From assembly GCA_007121975.1 (NCBI GenBank), contig SKJO01000225.1:1-11649 (forward strand): a DNA stretch of 11,649 nucleotides. The letters are read 5' to 3'. The notes beneath the pieces were generated by a model. It saw nothing but the letters and a program-made list of their open reading frames with translations, was not told where the DNA came from and ran no database searches. A program made the translations under genes and the position numbers. This document shows positions 1-6,219 of the stretch, in pieces; position 1 is the stretch's first letter; the number at the start of each line of letters is the position of its first letter. The DNA comes from Nitriliruptoraceae bacterium. GTDB taxonomy: Bacteria; Actinomycetota; Nitriliruptoria; Nitriliruptorales; Nitriliruptoraceae.

Positions 1-335
1 GGGGCGTCCGCGGCAAGCGGCTGGGCCGGGGGTTGCTCGGCGGCCGGCGGCACCTCGCCACTGGGCGGCACCTCGACGTCGGGCACCGGCGGCAGGTCGG
101 CGGGCGAGGCCTGCGGGTCGGGGGCCGCCTCGGTCGCGCCCTCCTGCTCGTCCTCGACGACCACGACGCGGTAGTAGGTCTGGACCTGGGTGCGTAGCTC
201 GCGGAACAGGCGGATCTGCTCGACCCCCGCCTCGTTGCGCAACTGCTCCGCCCGTTCGATCGCCGCCTCGAGGGAGGCCACGTCCTCGAGCTGGGGCTTG
301 CCCTCGGCATCGTGGTAGTGAACCGCGTGACCCAT
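1..335 (-). CDS. Small hypothetical protein with Pro-rich tail (partial; C-terminus beyond left edge)
   Basis: I do not recognise this gene. The visible 111 residues begin MGHAVHYHDAEGKPQLEDVA. A compact N-terminal part (about residues 1-62) is predicted to hold one charged helix (SLEAAIERAEQLRNEAG, 21-37) followed by a beta-like stretch (YYRVVVVED, 54-62). From about residue 63 the chain becomes low complexity and rich in Pro, Ala and Glu, as in a disordered tail or linker. There is no signal peptide, membrane segment or cysteine. The ATG at 335 is the first sensible start; the ribosome site is weak (GGAACG just upstream). It lies 163 bp downstream of the epimerase gene on the same strand, so it may be co-transcribed or have its own promoter. 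The frame is open to the window edge, so total length and any later domain are unknown. The composition and codon bias support a real gene. Confidence 0.7.
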   Translation of the reverse strand, partial: MGHAVHYHDAEGKPQLEDVASLEAAIERAEQLRNEAGVEQIRLFRELRTQVQTYYRVVVVEDEQEGATEAAPDPQASPADLPPVPDVEVPPSGEVPPAAEQPPAQPLAADA

Positions 336-496
336 CTGCGTTCCGTTCGGTCAGGAGGTGGGATCGGTCCGTGGGATCCGCACCGGCGAGCGCGGCGTCG
401 TCCGCCGAATCGGCCGCGATCCCTCACGGGTCACCACCCTAGACCCTCGCGGGCGGACATGCGCGCCCGATCCGTGCCTGCCATCCCGCCTCGACG

Positions 497-510
497 CATC
501 AGCCCTGATG
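497..510 (-). terminator. Small hairpin over the epimerase stop codon
   Basis: The inverted repeat CATCA-GCCC-TGATG spans the last codons and the TGA of the epimerase gene (stop at 501-499). A five-pair stem with a 4-nt loop is weak and no T-tract follows, so it is only a candidate factor-assisted or U-less terminator. Confidence 0.2.
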
Positions 511-1566
511 GCGGGCCCGTCGGTTCCGCAGCAGCCGTCGACTGCCACTGACCGCGGCCAGACCGGCGAGCCCCGCCATGGCCGTGGCACCCAGCGCCAC
601 CGTGCCCTTGGTGGCCCGGACCCCGGCCAGGGCGAGGTAACGGCGGTGCTCCTCGGCGAAGGCGTCCAGCGTGTCGCGGTTGCTGTGTCGGGGTTGCCAG
701 CCGGTCTCGATCAGCCGGCTCGGATCGACCACGAACGGGTACATGATGAGCCGGATCAGCCCCGGCGGCTGCTCACCGATCCCCAGCCGCCACAGCCGTT
801 CGGCGCTGGAGAACGCGACCTCCTCGGGCACCTCGACGGTCCGGCGTCCGACGATCGCGGTGACCTCGTCCAGCGACAGCCAGCCCTCGGCGCTGACGTT
901 GTAGGCGCCGGTCAGGCGCCGGTCGAGCACGTGCACGATGGCCGCGACCAGGTCGTCGAGGTGGACGAACTGCAGCGGTGGCTTGTGGCCCTTGACCAGC
1001 GTGATGCGGGGCGCCTCGAACAACCGGCTGATGACGTTCTGGACCCCGGGGCCGAGCACCGGCGCCGCGCGCAGGATGGTCAGGTCGGGGCCGGCGTCGG
1101 AGTCCCGGCTCGCGAGCCAGTGCTCGATCTGCGCCTTGTGCTCGGCGTAGTTGAAGCCCGGCGTCCCGCGGATCGGGCTCGCCTCGGTCAACGGCACCTC
1201 GTTGTCGGGGTGTGCGCCGTAGGCGGTCACCGAGGAGAGGTAGACGACGTGGCCGACCCCGGCGCTGCGCGCGGCTTCGATCACGTTGCGGGTGCCCTCG
1301 ACGTTGACCGAGCGCATCTGGTCCTCGTCGTGCAGGGGGTCGACCTGGAAGGCGAGGTGGACCAGCGCATCGACGCCCTCGAGCCCGTCGGCGAGGTCGG
1401 GATCGCGCACGTCGGCGCACTGCACGACCAGTGCCGGCGCGGTGAGTCCGTCCGGGGCGAGCCGATCGATGCCGATCAGGCGCCCGATGTCCTCGCGTGC
1501 CGCGAGCACCGCGACGAGCCGGCGGCCGATCAACCCGCCGACCCCGGTGATGGCGATGGTGCGCAC
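499..1566 (-). CDS. NAD-dependent epimerase/dehydratase (extended SDR) with C-terminal hydrophobic tail
   Basis: A 355-residue extended short-chain dehydrogenase/reductase, probably acting on a nucleotide-sugar or sterol-like substrate with NAD(P). The Rossmann glycine motif TGVGGLIG is at residues 7-14, an acidic residue at the end of strand 2 (D34) favours NAD, and the catalytic set is S111/S112 in VYLSS with Y140 and K144 of YAEHK (YxxxK). Later segments typical of epimerases follow, including LQFVHLDDL (198-206) and GAYNVS (220-225). A hydrophobic, Gly/Ala-rich stretch at about 319-341 followed by Arg-rich residues could be a membrane anchor. I chose GTG at 1566 because GGGAGGGAG (1570-1578) lies directly upstream and the product then starts exactly at the first Rossmann strand. 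The open frame extends further to 2076, but that part overlaps the DUF2342 gene and is unlikely to be coding. The substrate cannot be told from sequence. Confidence 0.92.
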   Translation of the reverse strand: MRTIAITGVGGLIGRRLVAVLAAREDIGRLIGIDRLAPDGLTAPALVVQCADVRDPDLADGLEGVDALVHLAFQVDPLHDEDQMRSVNVEGTRNVIEAARSAGVGHVVYLSSVTAYGAHPDNEVPLTEASPIRGTPGFNYAEHKAQIEHWLASRDSDAGPDLTILRAAPVLGPGVQNVISRLFEAPRITLVKGHKPPLQFVHLDDLVAAIVHVLDRRLTGAYNVSAEGWLSLDEVTAIVGRRTVEVPEEVAFSSAERLWRLGIGEQPPGLIRLIMYPFVVDPSRLIETGWQPRHSNRDTLDAFAEEHRRYLALAGVRATKGTVALGATAMAGLAGLAAVSGSRRLLRNRRARHQG

Positions 1567-1597
1567 GATCTCCCTCCCTACCCGGCTGGGCTCCACG

Positions 1598-1625
1598 GTA
1601 GTACCACCTGCCGGCTGTCGGTCGA
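1598..1625 (-). promoter_or_regulatory. Possible promoter for the epimerase gene
   Basis: On the minus strand TCGACC (1625-1620) is followed after 16 bp by TACTAC (1603-1598). This resembles a -35/-10 pair, and transcription from it would give a leader of about 25 nt before the GTG at 1566. The -10 is a poor match, and the assignment rests only on position and spacing within the 156-bp divergent gap. Confidence 0.22.
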
Positions 1626-1722
1626 CGCGCGGACCGCACGGACCGGATCCGCCGCCGCGCAGCCCTGCAGCGCCGTCGGTCGCGATGCGGCACGCTGGGA
1701 CCCGACCACGGAGGCCAACCGC

Positions 1723-3297
1723 GTGACCGATCACCCACGCCCCCCCGGCGACGACGACCTGCCCGACCGCGATCCCGAACAGCCGGGACCACTCGATCCG
1801 TTCCTGGCGGGCATGCCGCCCGAGCTCCGCGGCATGTTCGAGCAGCTGGGCGCGGCCGCCGGCGGCGACCAGCCGCCGGACCTCGGCGCCGCTCTGTCGG
1901 GGCTGCAGGCCCAGCTCGGGGCACTGATGGGCGCGATGTCGGGACCCGCGCCCACCGGGCCGGTCGACTGGCGGCTCGCGGAGCAGGTCGCGGCACAGGT
2001 CGCCGCCGAGGGCGACCGGGTGCCCGACGAGCAGGAACGGGTCCGTGCCCGTGACGCCGCATCGCTCGCCGAGCACTGGCTGGACGCCTCGCCGCTGCCC
2101 GCCCCACCCGACGCGGGGCGGCTGGTCGTGGCCTCGCGGCGCCAGTGGGCCGAGGTGGCGCTGGTCGCGCTGCAGCCACTGGTGGAGCCGGTGGCCCGGG
2201 CCGCCACCGACGGGCTGATCGCGCTCGCCGACGAGCAGCTGGGCGAGCTGACCGACGGGGGAGCCGCCGACCTCGGCTCCGTACCCGGGCTGGAGGGGCT
2301 GCCTCCCGGCTTCGAGTCACTGCTGTCGATGCTGTCGGGCCAGGACCTCAGCGCGATGCTCCGGCCGGCCTCCGCGGCTCTGGCCGGGCTTCAGGCCGGC
2401 CAGGTGGTCGGCCAGCTGTCCCGCCAGCTGCTCGGCCAGTACGACCTGGGGATCCCGACCGCCCCGCGCAGCGACGCCTACTGCCTGGCCGTCAACGTGG
2501 CCGAGACCTTCGAGGGCTACGGCCTGGATCCGACCGAGGTCGCGATCGTGCTGGCGGTGTCGGAGGGCGCCTACCGCCGCCTGTACCACGCCGTTCCGTG
2601 GCTCGAAGCCCAGGTGCAGTCGCTGGTGGGGCGCTTCGCCGCCGGCACCGAGGTCGACGCGGACCGGCTGCGCGAGCTGTCCGAGGAGCTGCTGCTCGGC
2701 GTCGACCCGTCGGATCCTGAAGCCCTCGAGGAGGCGATGCGCCGGGCGGCGACCTTCCGGTTGGAGCCCACGCCCGATCAGCAGCGGGTGCTGCAGCGCC
2801 TGCAGGGCATCGTCAGCCTCGTCGGTGCGTGGGCCCGACACGAGGTCGCCCGCGCGGTTCGCGACCGACTGCCGTCGCTGGGTCGGATCGAGGAGGTGCT
2901 GCGCCGTCGGCGCGCGACCCGTGGGGACGGCGAGCAGTTGCTGGCCAACCTGCTCGGCCTCGACCTCAAGCCCGCCGACGAAACCGTCGCCGAGCGGTTC
3001 GTGGCCGTGGTCGAGGCGGCGCTGGGACCCGAGGGCCTGCACCGCGCCCTGGCCCACCCCGAGAACCTGCCCGACGCCGAGGAACTGGCCGACCCGACCC
3101 GGTGGCTGGCACGCACCGGCGAGGACCTCGACGTGCCCGACGACGCCTCGGCGCTGTTCGCCGAGCTCGGTGACGCACCGGTCGAGGCCTCGGCCGACGA
3201 ACGGTCCCGCGGCAGCGACGACCCGGGCAGCAACGACCCGGGCAGCGACGACCCGGGCAGCGACGACCCGGGCAGCGACGACCCCGCAGCCGGCTGA
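1723..3297 (+). CDS. DUF2342-family zinc metalloprotease-like protein with degraded HExxH site
   Basis: A 524-residue member of the actinobacterial DUF2342 (zincin-like; related to the F420-biosynthesis-associated group) family, whose cellular role is unknown. Family hallmarks I can see are the N-terminal DPFLAGMPPELRGM (25-38), GPVDWRLAEQVA (79-90), AEHWLDA (116-122), the core GQLSRQLLGQYDLGIP (230-245) and the stretch around the expected zinc site, VSEGAYRRLYHAVPWL (279-294). In this family the site reads HExxH or a variant such as REAAH (from memory, in Streptomyces proteins). Here both histidine positions are changed (S280, Y284) and only E281 remains, so I infer no zinc protease activity. 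The C-terminus ends in five near-identical Gly-Ser-Asp-Asp-Pro repeats (497-521). GTG at 1723 is chosen because GGAGG (1710-1714) lies 8 bp upstream. The frame is open far upstream to 358, but that part is antisense to the epimerase gene. The gene is divergent from the epimerase and convergent with the DUF45 gene. Confidence 0.87.
   Translation: MTDHPRPPGDDDLPDRDPEQPGPLDPFLAGMPPELRGMFEQLGAAAGGDQPPDLGAALSGLQAQLGALMGAMSGPAPTGPVDWRLAEQVAAQVAAEGDRVPDEQERVRARDAASLAEHWLDASPLPAPPDAGRLVVASRRQWAEVALVALQPLVEPVARAATDGLIALADEQLGELTDGGAADLGSVPGLEGLPPGFESLLSMLSGQDLSAMLRPASAALAGLQAGQVVGQLSRQLLGQYDLGIPTAPRSDAYCLAVNVAETFEGYGLDPTEVAIVLAVSEGAYRRLYHAVPWLEAQVQSLVGRFAAGTEVDADRLRELSEELLLGVDPSDPEALEEAMRRAATFRLEPTPDQQRVLQRLQGIVSLVGAWARHEVARAVRDRLPSLGRIEEVLRRRRATRGDGEQLLANLLGLDLKPADETVAERFVAVVEAALGPEGLHRALAHPENLPDAEELADPTRWLARTGEDLDVPDDASALFAELGDAPVEASADERSRGSDDPGSNDPGSDDPGSDDPGSDDPAAG
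3211..3285 (+). repeat. Five-copy 15-bp tandem repeat encoding Gly-Ser-(Asp/Asn)-Asp-Pro
   Basis: The unit ggcagcgacgacccg occurs five times in a row, at 3211, 3226, 3241, 3256 and 3271. The second copy has a for g (Asn for the first Asp) and the last ends in c. It is in frame and makes an acidic, disordered tail on the DUF2342 protein. Copy number could vary by slippage without breaking the frame. Confidence 0.95.
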
Positions 3298-3308
3298 TCC
3301 CTCAGCCG
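3291..3308. terminator. Bidirectional hairpin shared by the convergent gene ends
   Basis: CGGCTGA-TCCC-TCAGCCG is a perfect seven-pair stem with a 4-nt loop. The left arm ends in the TGA of the plus-strand DUF2342 gene (3295-3297) and the right arm begins with the reverse complement of the TGA of the minus-strand DUF45 gene (3302-3304). The loop is the entire intergenic gap. There is no T-tract on either side, as is common for GC-rich actinobacterial terminators, so function on both strands is inferred from symmetry and position. Confidence 0.5.
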
Positions 3309-3886
3309 CCGCCAGGGTCGGCAGCGGGCTCGGCCGCCCGACGGCTGGTGGCCTCGAGCTGCCCGGCGGCGAAGCCCTCGAGGTAGCCACGGGCCCGCTC
3401 GGCCGCCGGGAACCGCCCGACCAGCGCCCAGAACGCCTCGGAGTGGTCGGGGTGCTGCAGGTGCGCGAGCTCGTGGACCAGCACGTAGTCGACCACGTAG
3501 CCGGGTGCCGCCGCGAGCCGGGCGCTGACCCGCACCGTGCGGGTGGCCGGGGTGCATGAGCCGTGCCGTCGGCGCATCCGGGTCGACCAGGTGACCACCT
3601 CGGCCCGCACGCCGTCGAGGTAGCGGTCGGCGAGTTCGTGGGCGCGGACGGCCAGCGCCTCGTCGCCGCCCTGCGCGCGGGCCCGGTCGGCTCCGGTCAC
3701 GCGGCGCACGAGCCGTCCGATCAGCGCCGCCTCCTGCTCGGCGCTGAGCCCGGCCGGCAGTCGCACCACGACCCGGCCGTCCTCGAGGTTGGCGTCGGCG
3801 GAGCGGCGCCGACGCGTCGAGCGGCGCAGCTCGACCGCCGGCAGATCACGGACGGCCGGACGGTGCTCGACCTGCGCACGTTGCAT
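3302..3886 (-). CDS. WLM/DUF45 (YgjP-type) metal-dependent peptidase-like protein
   Basis: A 194-residue probable zinc hydrolase of the DUF45/WLM (M48-like) family. The signature HELAH (138-142) supplies two histidines and the catalytic Glu139, and H148 in HPDHSEAFW is the expected third ligand. The family's upstream motif (usually WGSC) appears as RRRHGSC (105-111), with His for Trp. The N-terminal 30 residues are Arg-rich, and the C-terminal 20 or so are Ala/Gly-rich and probably disordered. No signal peptide or membrane segment is seen, so it should be cytoplasmic. ATG at 3886 is preferred because GGGAGG lies about 8 bp upstream; the frame is open to 4066, but that extension has no good ribosome site. 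In YgjP-like families the substrate is mostly unknown. The gene converges on the DUF2342 gene, whose own zinc motif is lost. Confidence 0.9.
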   Translation of the reverse strand: MQRAQVEHRPAVRDLPAVELRRSTRRRRSADANLEDGRVVVRLPAGLSAEQEAALIGRLVRRVTGADRARAQGGDEALAVRAHELADRYLDGVRAEVVTWSTRMRRRHGSCTPATRTVRVSARLAAAPGYVVDYVLVHELAHLQHPDHSEAFWALVGRFPAAERARGYLEGFAAGQLEATSRRAAEPAADPGGG

Positions 3887-3962
3887 CCGGCCTGCCTCCC
3901 TGCCGCCGCGGGTCCGGCGTGCGATGTTCGCACGCAGCCCGCCGGCAGCCTCCACCTCCGTG

Positions 3963-4125
3963 CAATCCACACCTTGTGGACGTCGTGTGGATCGTAACCG
4001 GGGCGACCTTCGGGCGTTCGCGGGCGGTTGCTCGCCCCACCCCCTGGCCGTCGCGTGCCGCCCCACACCCTTTACACAAGGACTCCACAGGCAGGGGGCC
4101 CGTCGTCCCCAGCGTCTGTGGACAA
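3963..4125. promoter_or_regulatory. Cluster of five DnaA-box-core-like motifs (TCCACA), one perfect TTGTCCACA
   Basis: TCCACA occurs at 3966-3971 and 4084-4089 on the plus strand, and as TGTGGA at 3975-3980, 3986-3991 and 4117-4122. The last is part of TGTGGACAA (4117-4125), the exact reverse complement of TTGTCCACA, the actinobacterial DnaA-box consensus. The first two form a perfect TCCACA-CCT-TGTGGA palindrome. The first and third form an 8-12-8 palindrome (3965-3992). The last two form a 7-bp inverted repeat (TCCACAG/CTGTGGA). DnaA binding is only one reading; a dedicated repressor with a TGTGGA half-site would explain the symmetry as well. No dnaA, dnaN or parAB gene is near, so a replication origin is not supported. 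Confidence 0.4.
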
Positions 4126-4130
4126 GCTGC

Positions 4131-4160
4131 TCGACACCGGTCCGGCGAGCGGCCTACGTT
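4131..4160 (+). promoter_or_regulatory. Candidate promoter for the HAD-Fic genes
   Basis: TCGACA (4131-4136) and TACGTT (4155-4160) are spaced by 18 bp and fit a relaxed actinobacterial -35/TAnnnT -10 pair. Transcription would start near 4167, giving a leader of about 138 nt before the GTG at 4305. The perfect TGTGGACAA box ends 5 bp upstream of the -35. A nearer alternative -10 (TAGGCT, 4262-4267) lacks a good -35. Confidence 0.33.
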
Positions 4161-4304
4161 CAGGGTGGCTCCCGGTCCGCACGCTCCGGGGTCCGGGCTC
4201 CACGGGGAAGGGAGCTCGGGTTCCGGCGTCGGGCCGGGAGCCGCCGCGTGAGGCGGGGGGTTAGGCTGCAGCACGCCTGCCCGCCGAGCTGAAGGGCCCC
4301 TGTC

Positions 4305-5111
4305 GTGGTCGACGCCAACGCCGCCGCCTTCTTCGACCTCGACCGCACCCTGATCAGTGGGTCGTCGGCCTTCTACTTCGGCGTCGCCGCCTGGCGCAAC
4401 GAGTTGATCCCGATCGGTGACCTGCTCTCCGACGGCGTCAAGGCCGTGTCCTTCAAGCTGTTCGGGGCCACCGACGAGAGCTCCGAAGCGGTCCGCGACC
4501 GGATCCTGCACGCGGTCGAGGGCGCCGAGCAGGCGGAGCTGATCGCGCTGAACGAGGAGATCGTGCCCCGCATCCTCGAGCGGGTCCGCCCGGAGTCACG
4601 CGGGCTGATCGACATGCACCACGAGGCGGGGCGCGACACCTGGATCGTGTCCGCCTCCCCGATCGAGATGGTCGATCCGCTGGCCCGCGCGCTGGGGATG
4701 ACCGGGGGGATCGGCACCGCCTCCGAGGTCGTCGACGGGCGCTACACCGGCCGGCTCGACGGCCCGTTCGTCTACGGCGAGGGCAAGGCCGAGGCGATCA
4801 CGCTGCTGGCCGAGGAGCGCGGCTACGACCTCGACCGCTCGTTCTCCTACAGCGACTCGGCATCCGACCTGCCGATGATGGAGATGGTCGGGCATCCGGT
4901 CGCGGTCAACCCGGACAAGCCGCTCGAGGCGGTCGCGCAGCAGCGCGGCTGGCCGATGGTGGTGTTCTCGCGCCGGACCAAGCAGGTGGTCAAGACCACC
5001 ACCGCCGTCGGCGGGTCGATCGCGCTGGCGACCACGACCTACCTGCTCGGACGTCGGCACGGCCGCATCGTCTCGCTCGCGGAGCGGGCCCGCTTCCTGC
5101 CGTGGCGCTGA
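4305..5111 (+). CDS. HAD-IB family hydrolase (SerB/CicA-like phosphatase) with C-terminal hydrophobic segment
   Basis: A 268-residue haloacid-dehalogenase-superfamily phosphatase of subfamily IB (phosphoserine-phosphatase-like). All four HAD motifs are present: the nucleophile and acid/base pair D11 and D13 in FFDLDRT, S116 in WIVSASP, K161 in GEGKAEA, and the metal-binding D184 and D188 in YSDSASDLPMM. The alpha-helical cap lies between motifs I and II, as expected for type IB. The substrate is unknown; relatives act on phosphoserine or lipid-type phosphates. The C-terminus has a run of small, hydrophobic and Thr residues (about 231-249, ending TTYLLG) followed by basic residues, which may anchor it to the inner membrane. 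GTG at 4305 places the protein just before the first beta strand; the ribosome site (GAAGG, about 4291) is weak. Its last 10 bp overlap the start of the Fic gene. Confidence 0.9.
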   Translation: MVDANAAAFFDLDRTLISGSSAFYFGVAAWRNELIPIGDLLSDGVKAVSFKLFGATDESSEAVRDRILHAVEGAEQAELIALNEEIVPRILERVRPESRGLIDMHHEAGRDTWIVSASPIEMVDPLARALGMTGGIGTASEVVDGRYTGRLDGPFVYGEGKAEAITLLAEERGYDLDRSFSYSDSASDLPMMEMVGHPVAVNPDKPLEAVAQQRGWPMVVFSRRTKQVVKTTTAVGGSIALATTTYLLGRRHGRIVSLAERARFLPWR

Positions 5112-6148
5112 GCACACCGACGCGAGGACCCGGTTCCCCGCGCAGCGTCCACCTCAGCGGGTTGCTCGCCGAGACCGACCGGCTCGCCGGGATGATCGCG
5201 CAGGTCTCGCCCGACGATCGCGCGCGGCTGCGTGTCCACCGCGACGAGGCGGCGGTCCTGGCCACCCTGGCGCTGGACGGCTCACCGATCACCGAGGCCC
5301 CGGAGGCAGGCGCGGGCTGGCTCGACACGCTCCACCTCGACGAGGCGACCCCGACCGCGGAGCTCGCCGCGCTCGAAGCCCGGGGCGTGCGGGCCGCGAT
5401 GCACGCCGAGGATCTGCGGGATCAGGTGCTGCGCGCGCCCGTCGACACCCTGCGCGCACTGCACACGCGGGTGACCCAGGGCCTGGTCGCGCCCGAACGC
5501 GCCGGAGCACTGCGCACCCTTCAGCAGGCGGTGCACGACGGGAGCACCGGGCGCATCGTGTTCCTGGCCGCGCACCCGCGGGTGCTGGCCGACGGACTCG
5601 CCGACCTCGATGCCTTCGTGCGGGACGCCGCCGGCCGCGAGCACGCCGCGCTCGTTGCGGGACTGGCCCACCTCGAGGTGCTGCGCCTGCATCCGTTCGA
5701 CGCCGCCAACGGTCGTACCGCCCGGGCCTTCGCGCGACTGCTGCTGGGGGCGGGCGGGAGCGATCCCGACGGCTTGGCCGGTGCCGAGATCGCGCTGGCC
5801 GGCGACGCGATGGGCTACCACGAGGAGGTGGCGCGCACCCTGCGCCGCCGGGATGCCACCATCTGGCTCGAACGCTGGACCGAGGCGGTCACCGAGGGGC
5901 TGCGCGCGACCGCCCGCCAGCTTGGGCTCCTGCCCCCCCCTGCACCGTCCGACGCCAGCCAGCGGTTCCTTCAGCAGCACCAGGATCCGACCTTCACCGT
6001 GGTCGAGCATCGTGAGGCCACCGGGCTCGACGCCGGACAGGCGAAGGCCGAGCTCGGGGACCTGCTCGACGCCGGGCAGATCACGCCGGTACCCGCGAGC
6101 CGCGGGCTGCGCTACCGCATCGTGTCCGCCGAACCCACCGCGCGCTGA
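5102..6148 (+). CDS. Fic-domain protein with C-terminal winged-helix-like region
   Basis: A 348-residue Fic-family protein; members usually transfer AMP or related groups to target hydroxyls. The active-site loop HPFDAANGRTAR (197-208) keeps the catalytic H197, N203, G204, R205 and R208. The usual acidic metal-binding residue just before the Gly/Ala-Asn is Ala201, with Asp one place earlier (D200). Upstream, TLALDG (55-60) sits where the inhibitory helix motif [ST]xxxE[GN] is expected, with Asp for Glu. After the Fic core, about 285-345 looks like a winged-helix domain with a beta hairpin (ITPVPASRGLRYRIV), as in many Fic proteins that fuse a DNA-binding-like module. An eight-C run (5933-5940) marks the linker. 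GTG at 5102 overlaps the HAD gene by 10 bp; no strong ribosome site is visible, which suggests coupled translation, but a later start (for example ATG at 5192) cannot be excluded. No Fic antitoxin-like gene is adjacent. Confidence 0.88.
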   Translation: MALSTPTRGPGSPRSVHLSGLLAETDRLAGMIAQVSPDDRARLRVHRDEAAVLATLALDGSPITEAPEAGAGWLDTLHLDEATPTAELAALEARGVRAAMHAEDLRDQVLRAPVDTLRALHTRVTQGLVAPERAGALRTLQQAVHDGSTGRIVFLAAHPRVLADGLADLDAFVRDAAGREHAALVAGLAHLEVLRLHPFDAANGRTARAFARLLLGAGGSDPDGLAGAEIALAGDAMGYHEEVARTLRRRDATIWLERWTEAVTEGLRATARQLGLLPPPAPSDASQRFLQQHQDPTFTVVEHREATGLDAGQAKAELGDLLDAGQITPVPASRGLRYRIVSAEPTAR

Positions 6149-6150
6149 TC

Positions 6151-6170
6151 GCACGGCACGTCGACCGTGC
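6151..6170 (+). terminator. Possible hairpin terminator after the Fic gene
   Basis: GCACGG-cacgtcga-CCGTGC is a perfect six-pair inverted repeat that begins 3 bp after the Fic stop codon. No T-tract follows. It lies in the 71-bp gap before the SCP2-hydrolase gene and may partly separate the two transcripts. Confidence 0.3.
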
Positions 6171-6219
6171 ATCCGTGGGTCCCAAGGCCCTAGTCTTTCG
6201 GCCGGCAGAGGAGAGGCCG

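Larger units (their letters stand above)
3887..4304. other. 418-bp divergent intergenic region with repeated TCCACA motifs and hairpins
   Basis: This is the only gap longer than 300 bp. I see no convincing gene here: the short open frames lack ribosome sites and have no recognisable products. The left half (3963-4125) carries five TCCACA/TGTGGA hexamers and a local AT-richer patch (accctttacacaagg, about 4068-4082). The right half has a possible plus-strand promoter (4131-4160), several GC-rich inverted repeats, and a second -10-like TAGGCT (4262-4267) close to the HAD gene. A minus-strand -10-like TACGAT (3996-3991) sits over the motif cluster and could serve the DUF45 gene. The region must hold the promoters of both flanking genes. 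Confidence 0.6.

Noticed and set aside
358..1722. Upstream extension of the DUF2342 reading frame
   Set aside because: It runs antisense to the epimerase gene, its translation matches no family, and a good ribosome site marks the GTG at 1723.
1567..2076. Upstream extension of the epimerase frame
   Set aside because: The Rossmann motif begins right after the GTG at 1566, which has a strong ribosome site; the extension is antisense to the DUF2342 gene.
3211..3285. CRISPR-like array
   Set aside because: The 15-bp units are directly adjacent without spacers and lie in frame inside a gene.
3963..4125. Chromosomal replication origin
   Set aside because: Despite the DnaA-box-like motifs there is no dnaA, dnaN, gyrB, parAB or rpmH nearby and no extended AT-rich unwinding element.
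4028..4264. Short plus-strand open frames in the 418-bp gap
   Set aside because: No ribosome site, Pro/Arg/Gly-rich translations without family features, and overlap with the promoter-like elements.
5102..6148. Fic/antitoxin toxin-antitoxin module
   Set aside because: No small antitoxin gene flanks the Fic gene; it overlaps a HAD phosphatase gene, and an inhibitory-like helix is within the protein itself.
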